From: Gammaproteobacteria bacterium
GTDB lineage: Bacteria > Pseudomonadota > Gammaproteobacteria > Arenicellales > Arenicellaceae
Assembly: GCA_022447525.1 (NCBI GenBank)
Contig: JAKVBA010000040.1
Coordinates: 1 to 40,789, forward strand
Direction of reading: 5' to 3'
Length of the DNA: 40,789 bases
The notes beneath the pieces are model-generated. The model did not search any database, was not told the origin of the DNA, and worked only from the letters and a program-made list of their open reading frames with translations. Made by a program: the position numbers and the translations under genes. Numbering within the stretch: position 1 is the stretch's first letter; each line of letters begins with the position of its first letter. Shown here in pieces: positions 8,607 through 18,419 of this stretch.

Positions 8607-9944
8607 CTATTCGATAAAGTGATACCGCATAACTTCGTCAATGGACTCAGTTAGAATATCCACTAACTCATCAATCTGCTCTTTATCGATAATCAGTGGC
8701 GGACATATGGCTAGCGAGTTATCCGATAGCGCTCGCAGAATCAGACCATTTTGCTCGCAGGCGCTTTGACATAATTGCGCAAAGCGATGGTTATCAAAAA
8801 ACGTTTTTGTATCTCGATTGGCCACAAATTGAATTGCCGCAATCAAACCCATACCTCTAATCTCACCAACGCAAGCAAATGCACCCACTTTCTCGTCAAG
8901 CTTCTGATGTAAATATGCCCCTAGCGTTGCCGCATGTTGATACAAATTATCCCGTTCATAGATTTCTAGTGTTTTTAATGCCAATGCACAGCCAACCGGA
9001 TGTCCAGAATAAGTATATCCGTGTCCAAACAAGCCAAGCTCACGACTCGCCGCTTCAATTTGTGAATATATTTCACCTGAGATCACGCTGGCACTAATTG
9101 GAAAGTAGGCGGAGGACAACCCTTTTGCCAAACTCATGCAGTCCGGCTTAATCTGAAATGTTGTCGCCCCGAAGTCGGCCCCCGTGCGTCCAAATGCACA
9201 AATGACTTCGTCATCCAGAAACAATATATCGTGCTTATTAAGCAATTGCTGAACAGCCTGAAAATAACCCGCTGGTGGCACAATGACACCACCGGCACCA
9301 TTTATCGGCTCAGCTACAAACGCAGCTATAGTGTCTGGACCCTCCGCCTGTAGCATTTCCTCCAGCTGCGTAACCAGCCTTTGACAGAATTGCGCTTGTG
9401 TCTCACCCGGTAAAGAATTTCTATAAAAGTGTGGTGCTTCAGCTCGCAAGATCTTCAAATCATCGAATGGCAGATCGAAATGGGTATGATTGATAGCTAA
9501 GCCGGTTAAGGTCGAAGAGGCCATCGTTACCCCGTGGTATGCGCGATCACGTGCTATTATTTTCCGCTTCGTTGCGCGCCCCTGAGATTGATTAAAGTAA
9601 CGGATGCACTTGAGGAGTGTATCATTCGCATCGCTACCGGAATTCCCGAAGAAAACTTTTGCATCAGGAATATCAACCATATCAGCAAGCTTGCCAGCTA
9701 AATCAATCGCTGGCTGGTGCGTTTTTCCTCCAAACAAATGCCCAAACGATAAGTCTCTATATTGTTTAGTGGCTATTTCGATTAATTCTTCATTGCCATA
9801 GCCTAAGGAAACACACCACAAACCGGCCATACCTTCCAGATACCGCTTACCGCGATCATCATACACATAGACACCACGCCCTGTTACCAGCTTCAGCTGC
9901 TCTTGCGATTGCAAATTTGTGGTTGGATACAGAACATGTGTCAT
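8607..9944 (-). CDS. Class III aminotransferase, putrescine/omega-amino acid:pyruvate type
   Basis: A 445-residue PLP enzyme of the omega-aminotransferase class. Landmarks are GMAGLWCVSLGYGNEEL, FFGNSGSDANDT, FLDDEVICAFGRTG and the Schiff-base lysine in LAKGLSSAYFP, residue 274 in this numbering. The DEVICAFGRTG form and N-terminal HVLYPTTNLQ resemble SpuC-like putrescine/GABA:pyruvate aminotransferases. The exact amine donor cannot be fixed by eye. A longer frame begins at 9992, but I chose the ATG at 9944 because GGGAG precedes it at good distance and it begins one base after the gabT stop. That arrangement implies translational coupling in a gabD-gabT-aminotransferase operon. Confidence 0.9.
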   Translation of the reverse strand: MTHVLYPTTNLQSQEQLKLVTGRGVYVYDDRGKRYLEGMAGLWCVSLGYGNEELIEIATKQYRDLSFGHLFGGKTHQPAIDLAGKLADMVDIPDAKVFFGNSGSDANDTLLKCIRYFNQSQGRATKRKIIARDRAYHGVTMASSTLTGLAINHTHFDLPFDDLKILRAEAPHFYRNSLPGETQAQFCQRLVTQLEEMLQAEGPDTIAAFVAEPINGAGGVIVPPAGYFQAVQQLLNKHDILFLDDEVICAFGRTGADFGATTFQIKPDCMSLAKGLSSAYFPISASVISGEIYSQIEAASRELGLFGHGYTYSGHPVGCALALKTLEIYERDNLYQHAATLGAYLHQKLDEKVGAFACVGEIRGMGLIAAIQFVANRDTKTFFDNHRFAQLCQSACEQNGLILRALSDNSLAICPPLIIDKEQIDELVDILTESIDEVMRYHFIE

Positions 9945-9945
9945 G

Positions 9946-11292
9946 TCACTCTCCCGATGATTCTGACAATGCCGTTTTAAGGCACCCTGCAAAAATATCT
10001 AGACCTTCACGCAGCAATGACTCACTCATTGTCAATGCAGGAAGGAACCGGAAGACGTTACCGCGTATTCCGCAAGACAAAAGAATCAAGCCTCGCTGAT
10101 ACGCTAGTTCAACAACCCTCGATACTAGCTGCGGTGACGGTTGTTCTGGATCTCCATTTCTGATAATTTCGACCGCGGCCATAGCGCCTCGATCAGCTCG
10201 TACGTGCCCAATAGTGTCAGGAAATTGCTTTTTCAATTCAGTTAATCGGTCTTTGAATATTCTTCCGATATTTATTGCAGCGTCTAACAGACCCTCTTCT
10301 TGAATAATATCTATGACTGCCAAGGCTGCAGCGCAGCCCACTGGAGAACCGGCATAGGTACCACCCAGTCCCCCCGGATCAGGGGCATTCATAATATCGG
10401 CCTTTCCGACCACTGCCGCTAACGGATAACCACCAGCCATACCTTTGGCAACCGTCGTTAGGTCTGCTTCCACACCTGAATATTCCATAGCAAAGAATTT
10501 TCCAGTTCGGGCAAAGCCAGATTGTATTTCATCAGCAATTAACACAATCCCATATTGGTCACAGATTTTTCGTAAAGCCTCCAAAAATGGTTTAGGAGCT
10601 GGATAGAAACCACCTTCACCCTGCACTGGCTCGATAATGATCGCAGCGACGTCCTCTGCAGCGACGTCACACTTTAGCACCATATCCAATGCTTTCAGCG
10701 AGTCAGCGACAGTAACACCATGAAACTCAACCGGAAACGGAGCACGGTAGATGTCTGCTGGAAACGGACCAAAACGAGTTTTATAAGGCGCGTTTTTACC
10801 CGTTAAACCGAGTGTAAGATTGGTTCGCCCATGATAACCGCCATTAAATGAAATGACCGCTCGACGCCCAGTATGAGAGCGGGCAATCTTGATGGCGTTT
10901 TCGACGGCTTCTGCTCCCGTCGTCACGAACATAGTTTTTTTGTCACTGTCGCCAGGCACAAGCTCATTTAGTGCTTCGGCCAACAGTACAGCTCCGTCGT
11001 AGGGCGTCACCATAATGCAGGTATGGCTAAAACGCTCAATCTGCTGCTTCACAGCCGCCACAACTTTTGGATGGCTGTGTCCCGTATTACACACAGCGAT
11101 CCCGGTGCCAAAATCAATATAGCGCTTACCTTCAACATCCCAGACTTCTGCATTGCTGGCATGACTGACGTAGACCGGAGCAATATTGCCCTCACCTCTT
11201 GCAATCGCTGCTGATTTTCTCGCTTGCCATGCCTGGTTGTTCATCGTTATCTCTGCTATCGGCTTAACAGCCACCTGCTCTGTGCTACTCAT
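9946..11292 (-). CDS. gabT: 4-aminobutyrate aminotransferase GabT
   Basis: This 448-residue class III PLP enzyme transfers the amino group of GABA to 2-oxoglutarate, giving succinate semialdehyde. It closely follows the E. coli GabT pattern: [43 protein letters not shown]-like [43 protein letters not shown] and the lysine in [12 protein letters not shown] (Lys283). The start overlaps the gabD stop by four bases (ATGA), with GGAGGAA at normal spacing. The product passes to GabD, encoded directly upstream. Confidence 0.95.
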   Translation of the reverse strand: MSSTEQVAVKPIAEITMNNQAWQARKSAAIARGEGNIAPVYVSHASNAEVWDVEGKRYIDFGTGIAVCNTGHSHPKVVAAVKQQIERFSHTCIMVTPYDGAVLLAEALNELVPGDSDKKTMFVTTGAEAVENAIKIARSHTGRRAVISFNGGYHGRTNLTLGLTGKNAPYKTRFGPFPADIYRAPFPVEFHGVTVADSLKALDMVLKCDVAAEDVAAIIIEPVQGEGGFYPAPKPFLEALRKICDQYGIVLIADEIQSGFARTGKFFAMEYSGVEADLTTVAKGMAGGYPLAAVVGKADIMNAPDPGGLGGTYAGSPVGCAAALAVIDIIQEEGLLDAAINIGRIFKDRLTELKKQFPDTIGHVRADRGAMAAVEIIRNGDPEQPSPQLVSRVVELAYQRGLILLSCGIRGNVFRFLPALTMSESLLREGLDIFAGCLKTALSESSGE

Positions 11293-12752
11293 TGATCAAT
11301 TCCTCCCATACAGATTGCTTTAATTTCTGTGTAGTCATCCAGACCATATTTAGACCCCTCTCGTCCCTGGCCAGACTCTTTCATTCCACCAAACGGAGAC
11401 ATTTCATTTGAAATCACGCCGGTATTTACGCCCACCATGCCGAACTCCAATGCCTCTGAAACACGCCACACACAACCCACATCTCGACTGTAGAAGTAGG
11501 CAGCTAGACCAGCGGATGTGTCATTTGCCAAGCGAATTGCTTCAGCTTCTGTGTCAAAAGTTGTCATTGGAATAACCGGCCCAAAGATCTCTTCCTGGAA
11601 TACTCTCATACTGGGCTCCACATCAAGCAGAATGGTTGGCAACATAAAATTACCATCCACTTCACAGCTGCTGTCCGGCACAATGCTGCTCGCACCAGCT
11701 GCAACGGCATCCTGTACTTTAGCCTTGACCGAGGCCACGGCATTGCGGTGAATCAATGGCCCCATAGTTGCTTCAGGATCAGAAGCGGAACCGAGTTTAA
11801 TGCTTTTCACTGCCGCAGTTAGCTTAGATAAAAATAGTTCTGCAACCCTACTATGAACCAAAACGCGGTTTGCACAGACGCAGGTCTGACCGGCGTTACG
11901 GAACTTGCTAGCCATTAAACCATCAATGGCAGCGTCGAGATCAGCATCTGCAAATACAATGAAAGGTGCATTACCACCGAGCTCCAAGGAGACACGCTTC
12001 ATGGTAGCGGAACAATCTGCCATTAGCTTTTTACCGACGGCTGTCGAACCGGTAAATGTCAGTTTTTTCACGATGTCGTTGGATGTCAACTCATCACCAA
12101 TTTCCACCGTCTCTCCAGACACTATATTAAGCACTCCGCCTGGGATACCAGCTCGTTGGGCCAGCTCGGCCATAGCCAATGCTGATAGGGGTGTCTCCTC
12201 AGCTGGTTTGCATACCACAGTACATCCTACGGCAAGCGCAGGTGCGATTTTTCTCGCCAGCATGGCATTGGGGAAATTCCACGGTGTGATACAAGCCACT
12301 ACGCCAATAGGTTGCTTGACACACAAAACTCGCTTGTCGCTGGACGGGTAGGGAATAGTATCGCCATAAACACGTTTGGCCTCTTCCGCAAACCATGTGA
12401 TGTAACTAGCACCATAAAGAATTTCACCTTCTGCCTCAGTCAGCGGTTTGCCCTGCTCCGCCGATAGAATAGTGGCTAGATCGCTTTTATGAGTAAGCAG
12501 CAGGTCTGCCCAACAACGCAACAGCTCTGCGCGCTCCTTCGCCGTGCGACTTTGCCATGCAATAAGTGCGGTCTGAGCCGCATCGATAGCTCGCTTAGTA
12601 TCGCGCGCATCGCAACGAGCAACCTGAGCGATTTCAACCTCATCAGCCGGGTTTAGTACCGCATAAGTCTTTCCTGAGTTTGCAGACTCCCATTGTCCGT
12701 TTATATAAGCCCCAAGTTTAAGCAGGTCGGGATCGGATAGTGTCAATTTCAT
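11289..12752 (-). CDS. gabD: NAD(P)-dependent succinate-semialdehyde dehydrogenase GabD
   Basis: A 487-residue aldehyde dehydrogenase converting succinate semialdehyde to succinate. Key elements are [11 protein letters not shown] near 154-164, CKPAEETPL with Lys182, [12 protein letters not shown], the general base Glu257 in LELGGNAP, and the nucleophile Cys291 in [11 protein letters not shown], with the family's paired Cys293. I used the ATG at 12752 ([21 protein letters not shown]) rather than the upstream TTG at 12770. It has GAGAAA about eight bases before it, and the N-terminus then fits the family (E. coli GabD is 482 residues). It is the first gene of the operon and is divergent from the LysR gene. 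Confidence 0.95.
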   Translation of the reverse strand: MKLTLSDPDLLKLGAYINGQWESANSGKTYAVLNPADEVEIAQVARCDARDTKRAIDAAQTALIAWQSRTAKERAELLRCWADLLLTHKSDLATILSAEQGKPLTEAEGEILYGASYITWFAEEAKRVYGDTIPYPSSDKRVLCVKQPIGVVACITPWNFPNAMLARKIAPALAVGCTVVCKPAEETPLSALAMAELAQRAGIPGGVLNIVSGETVEIGDELTSNDIVKKLTFTGSTAVGKKLMADCSATMKRVSLELGGNAPFIVFADADLDAAIDGLMASKFRNAGQTCVCANRVLVHSRVAELFLSKLTAAVKSIKLGSASDPEATMGPLIHRNAVASVKAKVQDAVAAGASSIVPDSSCEVDGNFMLPTILLDVEPSMRVFQEEIFGPVIPMTTFDTEAEAIRLANDTSAGLAAYFYSRDVGCVWRVSEALEFGMVGVNTGVISNEMSPFGGMKESGQGREGSKYGLDDYTEIKAICMGGIDQ

Positions 12753-12808
12753 TCTTAATTTCTCTAGCAAATCGCATTAATGGGGCAATTATAGGCTTGA
12801 AAAATATT

Positions 12809-12826
12809 TATTAGAATCGAATAATA
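12809..12826. promoter_or_regulatory. Candidate LysR-type operator between gabD and its divergent regulator
   Basis: TATTA (12809-12813) and TAATA (12822-12826) form an AT-rich dyad, and the segment also fits ATT-N10-AAT, close to the T-N11-A shape of LysR-type sites. It lies 57-74 bases upstream of gabD and 46-63 bases upstream of the lysR start, the usual place for a shared site. Motif seen; binding inferred. Confidence 0.35.
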
Positions 12827-12871
12827 TTGACTAAATCTGTTAGTTTTACTCACAATAAAAGAGGTTCCCGA

Positions 12872-13765
12872 ATGGACAGACGTACACTACCTTTGTCCGC
12901 CCTAAGAGCGTTTGAAAGCGCAGCGAATCATTTACATTTAGGGTTGGCAGGCAAAGAGATGGGAGTAACACACGGTGCAATCAGCCACCATATTCGCGCT
13001 TTGGAAGAGCAGCTGGGCGTCAAACTTTTTATTCGCGCGCACAATAAATTGGCCCTGACTTCCTCTGGTCGCACCTTGCACGACGCGGTAAAACGGGGTT
13101 TTGACCAGATTGTAGAGGGCACTCACCACCTCAACCCAGATGCTTTGACTGGTAGCCTGGTTATCGGCTGCACTCAAACTATTGCGATCAGTTGGGCTAC
13201 CCGACATATCTGTGAATTCCAAAAAAAGTACCCCAGCATTCAAATCCATGTAAAAGAGATTCAACCCAGGCAGGCCCAGCTTTCCAGTGACCTTGATATT
13301 GCCATTTGCTATGGTAAGCCTGAAGCCAGTTGGGAAGAAGTAACTCGGCTCGCCAGCCCCTTGTTATATCCAGTCTGCAGTCCAGCACTGATACAAAAAA
13401 GCGATGGCAGCGTTAAACCGAAAGAAATTTTGCGCTACACACTATTGCATGATGACCAGGTATCCTGGAGAAACTGGTTTGCAGCTCGCGGCATTACCAG
13501 TCCAGACCTATCAAAAAGTATTTATTTTCCCAATACCAGTCAGGCGTTGACCGCAGCTCGATTAGGATATGGTGTGGCCCTCTGCAATACATTTGAAACG
13601 CTGGAACTAATTAACAACGGACATATTATTCGTGTAAACAAACACGCGATCGCTGAAGAAGAAGAAAACGAATACTACTTGTTTTGCCGACAGAAAAAAC
13701 AGCCTTCACTAAAACTGGCTTTATTTAAGCAATGGATTATTGACGCCTGTGCACAAAACAACTAA
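12872..13765 (+). CDS. LysR family regulator (GcvA-like), probable regulator of the gab operon
   Basis: The 297-residue protein begins MDRRTLPLSALRAFESAANHLHLGLAGKEMGVTHGAISHHIRALEEQLGVKLF, a typical LysR helix-turn-helix. The LPLSALRAFE opening is typical of the GcvA/AmpR branch. The rest is the periplasmic-binding-protein-like effector domain, about residues 90-290. The open frame extends to 12827, but AGAGG seven bases before the ATG at 12872 and the conserved N-terminus favour the shorter form. Divergent placement from gabD suggests control of the gab operon by an omega-amino acid or related ligand; this is inference. Confidence 0.9.
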   Translation: MDRRTLPLSALRAFESAANHLHLGLAGKEMGVTHGAISHHIRALEEQLGVKLFIRAHNKLALTSSGRTLHDAVKRGFDQIVEGTHHLNPDALTGSLVIGCTQTIAISWATRHICEFQKKYPSIQIHVKEIQPRQAQLSSDLDIAICYGKPEASWEEVTRLASPLLYPVCSPALIQKSDGSVKPKEILRYTLLHDDQVSWRNWFAARGITSPDLSKSIYFPNTSQALTAARLGYGVALCNTFETLELINNGHIIRVNKHAIAEEEENEYYLFCRQKKQPSLKLALFKQWIIDACAQNN

Positions 13766-13780
13766 TGCTTCAAGCAAGAA

Positions 13781-14404
13781 TCATCTACCCACACTGAGGG
13801 TCTTCACCAGCAGCGCAACATCCTTTCTAACGTTCTCATAGAGCTCATCAACAGACATCTCTTGCAGATAGATAAACACCAGGAAATGATTTCGCTCAAG
13901 GCGTGTCATCATGTAGGCAAAGTGCTCAACGTCTACTTCATTCAACGTACCCATCGACACGTACTGACCAAGTACGACAGCCAGCGCCTTGGCCAGATCG
14001 TCTGTTATGCTTGCCAGATACCGCTTCGCCACATCTGGATCTGGTGTGGTCGCCACATACGCAACCACATGCCCCCATAACTCTCTGGACATGTATTTGA
14101 GGGTATTAGCCATATTGGAGCAGACAATTTCAGCCAACAAGAGCTCTGGCGGCTCATTTTTCGCTCGCTCCTCAAACTCAAGGACTTGCTCACGGGTGTG
14201 CAACTCTCCCTTCGCAACCAGCGCCAGCAGTAACTCACTTTTATTACCATAATAATTGTACACTGTGGCGGGCGAAACGACTGCATGCTGGGCAATATCT
14301 TCGATAGTGGTCACAATGAAACCATCTTTTTCAAACAGCTCACTCGCCGCTGTTTCAATCATTTGTCTGCGCAATAGCTTTTGCTTTTGTCTCAAGCTTG
14401 TCAT
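13781..14404 (-). CDS. TetR family regulator, likely repressor of the receptor/hydrolase locus
   Basis: A 207-residue TetR-type protein. Residues 12-60 form the DNA-binding domain (MIETAASELFEKDGFIVTTIEDIAQHAVVSPATVYNYYGNKSELLLALV), followed by a divergent all-helical ligand domain. It is the last of five leftward genes (receptor, sulfotransferase, MFS, C-N hydrolase, tetR). The palindrome TATAGTCAACAATA lies 26 bases before its ATG. The same palindrome in perfect form covers the -35 boxes of the divergent receptor and hydrolase promoters. This strongly suggests it represses itself and both units until a pathway ligand binds. The ligand is unknown. Confidence 0.93.
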   Translation of the reverse strand: MTSLRQKQKLLRRQMIETAASELFEKDGFIVTTIEDIAQHAVVSPATVYNYYGNKSELLLALVAKGELHTREQVLEFEERAKNEPPELLLAEIVCSNMANTLKYMSRELWGHVVAYVATTPDPDVAKRYLASITDDLAKALAVVLGQYVSMGTLNEVDVEHFAYMMTRLERNHFLVFIYLQEMSVDELYENVRKDVALLVKTLSVGR

Positions 14405-14429
14405 AACCGTATGGGTGTGCCCTGAATTT

Positions 14430-14443
14430 TATAGTCAACAATA
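14430..14443. promoter_or_regulatory. TetR operator copy upstream of tetR
   Basis: TATAGTCAACAATA differs by one base from the perfect palindrome TATAGTCAACTATA found at 20893-20906. On the minus strand it contains TTGACT, but no good -10 follows at normal spacing, so the promoter here is less clear than at the other two copies. Confidence 0.65.
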
Positions 14444-14562
14444 ATATTACAGGCATGCCAATGGTAAATCAAAACCACATTAATACGGCATGACTGCCGT
14501 GTCGATTGCTGGCCTGTTTCGCTGCATATTGGCAGAGCCCCGCACCAGGCTCCACTCGTTGC

Positions 14563-15411
14563 TTAGCCGAGTTTAGGCAATTCCAATGCGCCTAGTGTTC
14601 CTAAAAAGGTATCTTGCAAATCCTGTTGTTGGTGGTCATAGCGATGACCGGCATCACGAAAGCTCTTCAATGGCTGCCCTAAGCCCATCACACCACGCTC
14701 ACGGGTACGACGAACTCGAGATATATCCACCTCAGTTATCATGACTTCTTCGTTTTCACCCGCAGCATGCAAAATATCGCCCTCAGGACCAACAAATAAC
14801 GAACGCCCGACTGCCTGTTCACCTGCACCATTCACGTCAATCACATAGCACTGGTTCTGCACGGCTGTAGCACGATTCATCGCCAGCTCAAGGTCCCTGT
14901 CATGTGTATTGGTCAAGGTCGGGTGCAGGATAACCTCCGCGCCCTGGCAAGCCATTGCCCGACTGGTCTCCGGAAACCACATGTCATAGCATATAGACAA
15001 TCCAAACGTACCCACATCCGGGACCTCGAAGGTGCAAACGCGATCACCCGCTTCTACATTCTTTTCATAGGGATAAAACGGATACATTTTTCGATACCTT
15101 GTTACCACATCACCAACCGGGTTAATAACGCTAGCGGTGTTATAAACTTTGTCTTCAACCCGCTCATAGAGCGATCCAGATACCAGCCAGATTCCCAACT
15201 CACGCGCCACATCACAAAGTGCACGCTCTTCATCCGATGGCATTGCTTTTGCTTTGCCTAGCGCACAGCCATCGACCGCAAGCTCGCTCAAGACCACCAT
15301 TTGAACCCACGGATAACGTAATAATGTTTGTCTGATTTTCGTCAATACCAGTGTTAGATTGTCACTCGCTTGTAACTCTAACTGTAAACCGGCAATTGCA
15401 AAATGTGTCAT
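14563..15411 (-). CDS. Carbon-nitrogen hydrolase (nitrilase superfamily amidase)
   Basis: A 282-residue cytoplasmic hydrolase with the superfamily's full triad: Glu43 in LSELAVDG, Lys108 in YRKMYPF and nucleophile Cys141 in LSICYDMWFPE. Members cleave amides, N-carbamoyl groups or nitriles; CYDMWFPE is usual for amidase branches rather than true nitrilases. The protein has normal length and no signal peptide. It begins 12 bases after the MFS gene stop, within the TetR-linked operon. The likely job is to hydrolyse an amide bond in the compound imported by the receptor and MFS transporter. The substrate is unknown, and the nearby GABA genes are only a hint. Confidence 0.92.
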   Translation of the reverse strand: MTHFAIAGLQLELQASDNLTLVLTKIRQTLLRYPWVQMVVLSELAVDGCALGKAKAMPSDEERALCDVARELGIWLVSGSLYERVEDKVYNTASVINPVGDVVTRYRKMYPFYPYEKNVEAGDRVCTFEVPDVGTFGLSICYDMWFPETSRAMACQGAEVILHPTLTNTHDRDLELAMNRATAVQNQCYVIDVNGAGEQAVGRSLFVGPEGDILHAAGENEEVMITEVDISRVRRTRERGVMGLGQPLKSFRDAGHRYDHQQQDLQDTFLGTLGALELPKLG

Positions 15412-15423
15412 GGTTCCCCCTTC

Positions 15424-16626
15424 TTATGTTGACTCAACTGTCTTCTTGGAATCTAGTAAACGCGCCGGAAAGAATGCGACAAACATGCACAACACTAGTC
15501 CGCCGGACGCAAGGTTAATAATCAGGTCAAAGTTACCGTCTCCGACTACGCTGGCTGCAATCATTGGGCCCGAAGCCAGCCCCATCTTCGACACAAATCC
15601 AGCCAGCGCGGCTGACCGGCCTAGCTGATCGAAGGCAGCACATAAACCTAGTAAATATGGAATAAGAAAAGCCCATGCCACACCTGTAACGGCATTGGCC
15701 AGAAAAAACACCCAAGGACTATCAGACCAATGAAATGCAAACGTGCCGGATATGGACAGGAGTAATCCTATGACTAGCGGAATTGCACGCCCAAATCGCA
15801 CGCCCAACATATACACCAGTACGGCTCCGGTGATAGCGATCCAATTTGCAGTGCTCACTAAGAAACTCATTTGCTTCAGATCTAGCCCAGCACTTTTACC
15901 CAATTCAAAAATATAATCAGCCGTGCCCATATTAGCGGCCTGAAAAGCAAATATCGCACTGAGTGCGCAACAAAATGGTAGAGCACTAGTCCAACTTATT
16001 GGTTTGACAGCAAATGAGGTAGACGCCACCGGTGATTTATAATTGGCAATAAATGGCACCAACACCAATGTAATCAGACTGAAGGCGATTAAAGTACTGA
16101 ATACTGCTCCATAACCGTACATTGCCACTAGCCTTGGTAAACACAGAATGCCAATACTGCCAAATGAATACTGCACCACCAACAAAACACCAAAGACGCG
16201 GTCAGGCGATTTTGTTTGGGCAATCACCGAAAAACCAGTACCGACCAGAAAACCACCAAATGTGCCATGCAAAAACCGCACCGACATCAGTACTTGAGGA
16301 TCGGATATATGCATCGATGTTAGATCGATGAGAATCAGGCTAATAAGCACAACGTAAGCCACTTTACGCCAAGCCAAGCGACCCGTCGAAAAAACTGCCA
16401 GTAAAGCCCCAAGAGCAGCTCCATACTTATTGGCTGCAGTTATTTTGCCGGCAGCCTCAAGACTCAAGCCCAGACCATCTACAAAAGCAGACAAAAATGC
16501 CCCACCCAGATTGACGTAGAACAACCCGGCGGTAGAAAGAAACGCCAGCAATAAGGCAGCCAGCAGGCCATCTTCAGGTGCTTTTGTGAATTTAAGCCTG
16601 AGTTGCGGTGTATTGAGATTAGTCAT
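15424..16626 (-). CDS. MFS transporter
   Basis: A 400-residue inner-membrane protein with about 12 hydrophobic segments, the standard major facilitator length and layout. The cytoplasmic N-terminus (MTNLNTPQLRLKFTKAPEDG) leads into the first segment LLAALLLAFLSTAGLFYVNLGG. The second half has FVSKMGLASGPMIAASVVGDG near the end. I cannot assign a subfamily or substrate. Placement between the sulfotransferase-like gene and the amidase suggests inner-membrane uptake of the compound admitted by the TonB receptor; export is not excluded. Confidence 0.9.
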   Translation of the reverse strand: MTNLNTPQLRLKFTKAPEDGLLAALLLAFLSTAGLFYVNLGGAFLSAFVDGLGLSLEAAGKITAANKYGAALGALLAVFSTGRLAWRKVAYVVLISLILIDLTSMHISDPQVLMSVRFLHGTFGGFLVGTGFSVIAQTKSPDRVFGVLLVVQYSFGSIGILCLPRLVAMYGYGAVFSTLIAFSLITLVLVPFIANYKSPVASTSFAVKPISWTSALPFCCALSAIFAFQAANMGTADYIFELGKSAGLDLKQMSFLVSTANWIAITGAVLVYMLGVRFGRAIPLVIGLLLSISGTFAFHWSDSPWVFFLANAVTGVAWAFLIPYLLGLCAAFDQLGRSAALAGFVSKMGLASGPMIAASVVGDGNFDLIINLASGGLVLCMFVAFFPARLLDSKKTVEST

Positions 16627-16717
16627 AGTATCCCCCTGCTGCTAGAACAATTAACCTCTGTAGCAGCACGTAACTCACCACGCGAAGTTATCCTTGCCTG
16701 AACATCAAGTGTCGCAT

Positions 16718-18283
16718 TCATAGCGTAACTCCGGCACGGACAAAGGCCTGTTTTAATGGTTCAAGCTCTGCTTCAAAGTGTTGCCATTTATTGATACTAC
16801 TTTGATAAATAGGTTGACGCACCTGCGCCACACTGGCGGTTGAAGACGGGCTTTGATTTGTATGGAAATTTAGGCAGGCGTCGTCCCAATCAAGATCGCA
16901 ATAGGCAAGTAATTGCCGAGATACGACTTCCTGTTCACGCACCAGACTCTCATAGTCCACGTCAAACACACGCCCTGGAAGCTGAGTACGCCAATGCGAC
17001 ATCAGCTTTAGATATTCTACGTAATACTGGCCCAGATCCTCCAACGAGTAAGAGTACGGATACCCCATCTGAAACAGTGTTTTATACATGGCATAACAGC
17101 TATCCATCGGATTGCGTCGCAAATGAATAATTTTTGCCTGTGGCAATGCTTTGGCAATCAGTCCAATATAAAGATAATTGCTAGGAGTCTTATCAATAAA
17201 ATATGCCTGGCCGTTACCGCGATGCCGCACAGCGTTCAGATAAGCAGCACCCAATTTATCAAAGTCGAGCGTTACCGATTGCTCTATAAGTTGAGACTTG
17301 CGCTCAACACGACCAAACTGCTGCATAAATGCGACAACAAAGTCGTTGATTTCACCCAGACTCTCAACCTGTGAGTGTGAGCTGATAATCCGATCAACCA
17401 GTGTCGTTCCACTGCGCGGTTGCCCAAGAATAAAAATCGGGCATGGCTGCTCAGCCACTGATGTTTGCTGCTGGGTGACACCAGCAAAGAAATCGCCCTG
17501 CATTGCGGCACGAATTTCCTGCATGGTTTCAATATCCTCTGTAACCTGATAGCTTAAACCGTTACGACGCAGATCAGCCGCCTGCTTGAGGTAGCGAAAA
17601 GCGGCTGAATAATCGGACAAATCTTCTAACTCTTTAGCCAGAGCAAACCCTAATTGCACGGCGGCTTCAGGTTGGACTGTATGACGATCAAGCTGTCCTT
17701 TAAGTTGCGCTATATGATTACGTTCCGCGGTCTGAGTACGCAAATTTGAACGATTGTAGTACGCTGAATAATCATCGGGTCGAGCCAAGATCACCTGGTC
17801 AAGCAAGATCTCAGCCCGGTCCAGTGCACCAAGTGCCGATTCGGCCATAGCGAGATTATATAGAATCTCAACTGGCTTCTCCTTACTCAGCGATAGGGCG
17901 CGTTCATAACAACGTTTAGCACACGCATGTCGTTCCAAACGAACATAAAAGATTGCAATCTGCTGTAACTTCGCTGCATCATTCTGCGCACCATTCTCCA
18001 GATCGGTCAACCAACCCGCTAGCGAGCCATACTGACCATTTAAAAAGCTGGCCTCTACTCGAAATAAGCCGGCAAAAAAAGAGTTCGGAGCAACCGCAAC
18101 AGCCTGTTGAGCCATGGCCAACATTCCAGGCAGATCACCTTTAATCTGACAAACTTGACCAGCGAGAATCCAGAGGTATTCCTGCTCTGGATTAGCTGCT
18201 TTAAGTTCATTAAGCCGCGCTTCAGCAGCATCTATTTCGCCAGTGCGCAGAAGGCTTTCGATATAGCTGTACTCTGATTTCAT
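16718..18283 (-). CDS. TPR-repeat sulfotransferase family protein
   Basis: This 521-residue protein combines N-terminal tetratricopeptide repeats (about residues 1-240) with a C-terminal sulfotransferase-type domain. The PAPS 5'-phosphosulfate loop is FILGQPRSGTTLVDRI, with Arg290 in PRSGTT. The second cofactor region is IIHLRRNPMDSCYAMYKTLF, and the C-terminal SSINKWQHFE is typical of the family. No signal peptide or membrane anchor is visible, so it should be cytoplasmic. Such genes are often found next to TonB-dependent receptors in marine proteobacteria, with unknown target. It could sulfate a small molecule, or use the TPR region to dock a peptide or protein. It lies directly downstream of the receptor in the same operon. 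Confidence 0.9.
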   Translation of the reverse strand: MKSEYSYIESLLRTGEIDAAEARLNELKAANPEQEYLWILAGQVCQIKGDLPGMLAMAQQAVAVAPNSFFAGLFRVEASFLNGQYGSLAGWLTDLENGAQNDAAKLQQIAIFYVRLERHACAKRCYERALSLSKEKPVEILYNLAMAESALGALDRAEILLDQVILARPDDYSAYYNRSNLRTQTAERNHIAQLKGQLDRHTVQPEAAVQLGFALAKELEDLSDYSAAFRYLKQAADLRRNGLSYQVTEDIETMQEIRAAMQGDFFAGVTQQQTSVAEQPCPIFILGQPRSGTTLVDRIISSHSQVESLGEINDFVVAFMQQFGRVERKSQLIEQSVTLDFDKLGAAYLNAVRHRGNGQAYFIDKTPSNYLYIGLIAKALPQAKIIHLRRNPMDSCYAMYKTLFQMGYPYSYSLEDLGQYYVEYLKLMSHWRTQLPGRVFDVDYESLVREQEVVSRQLLAYCDLDWDDACLNFHTNQSPSSTASVAQVRQPIYQSSINKWQHFEAELEPLKQAFVRAGVTL

Positions 18284-18419
18284 TTATTTTCTATTGTTGT
18301 TCAATAGCGAGATAGAGATAGAAAATTACGAATAGCTGGCCGACAGGGCAGTACTAAATTGTACCGCCCACTATGGTCAGTCAAAAATCGAATAACCAAT
18401 TCCAAGGCCGAACAATAAA

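Noticed and set aside
18291-18307. CTATTG/CAATAG hairpin before the sulfotransferase gene
   Set aside because: Short AT-rich stem close to the start codon; no evidence of function.
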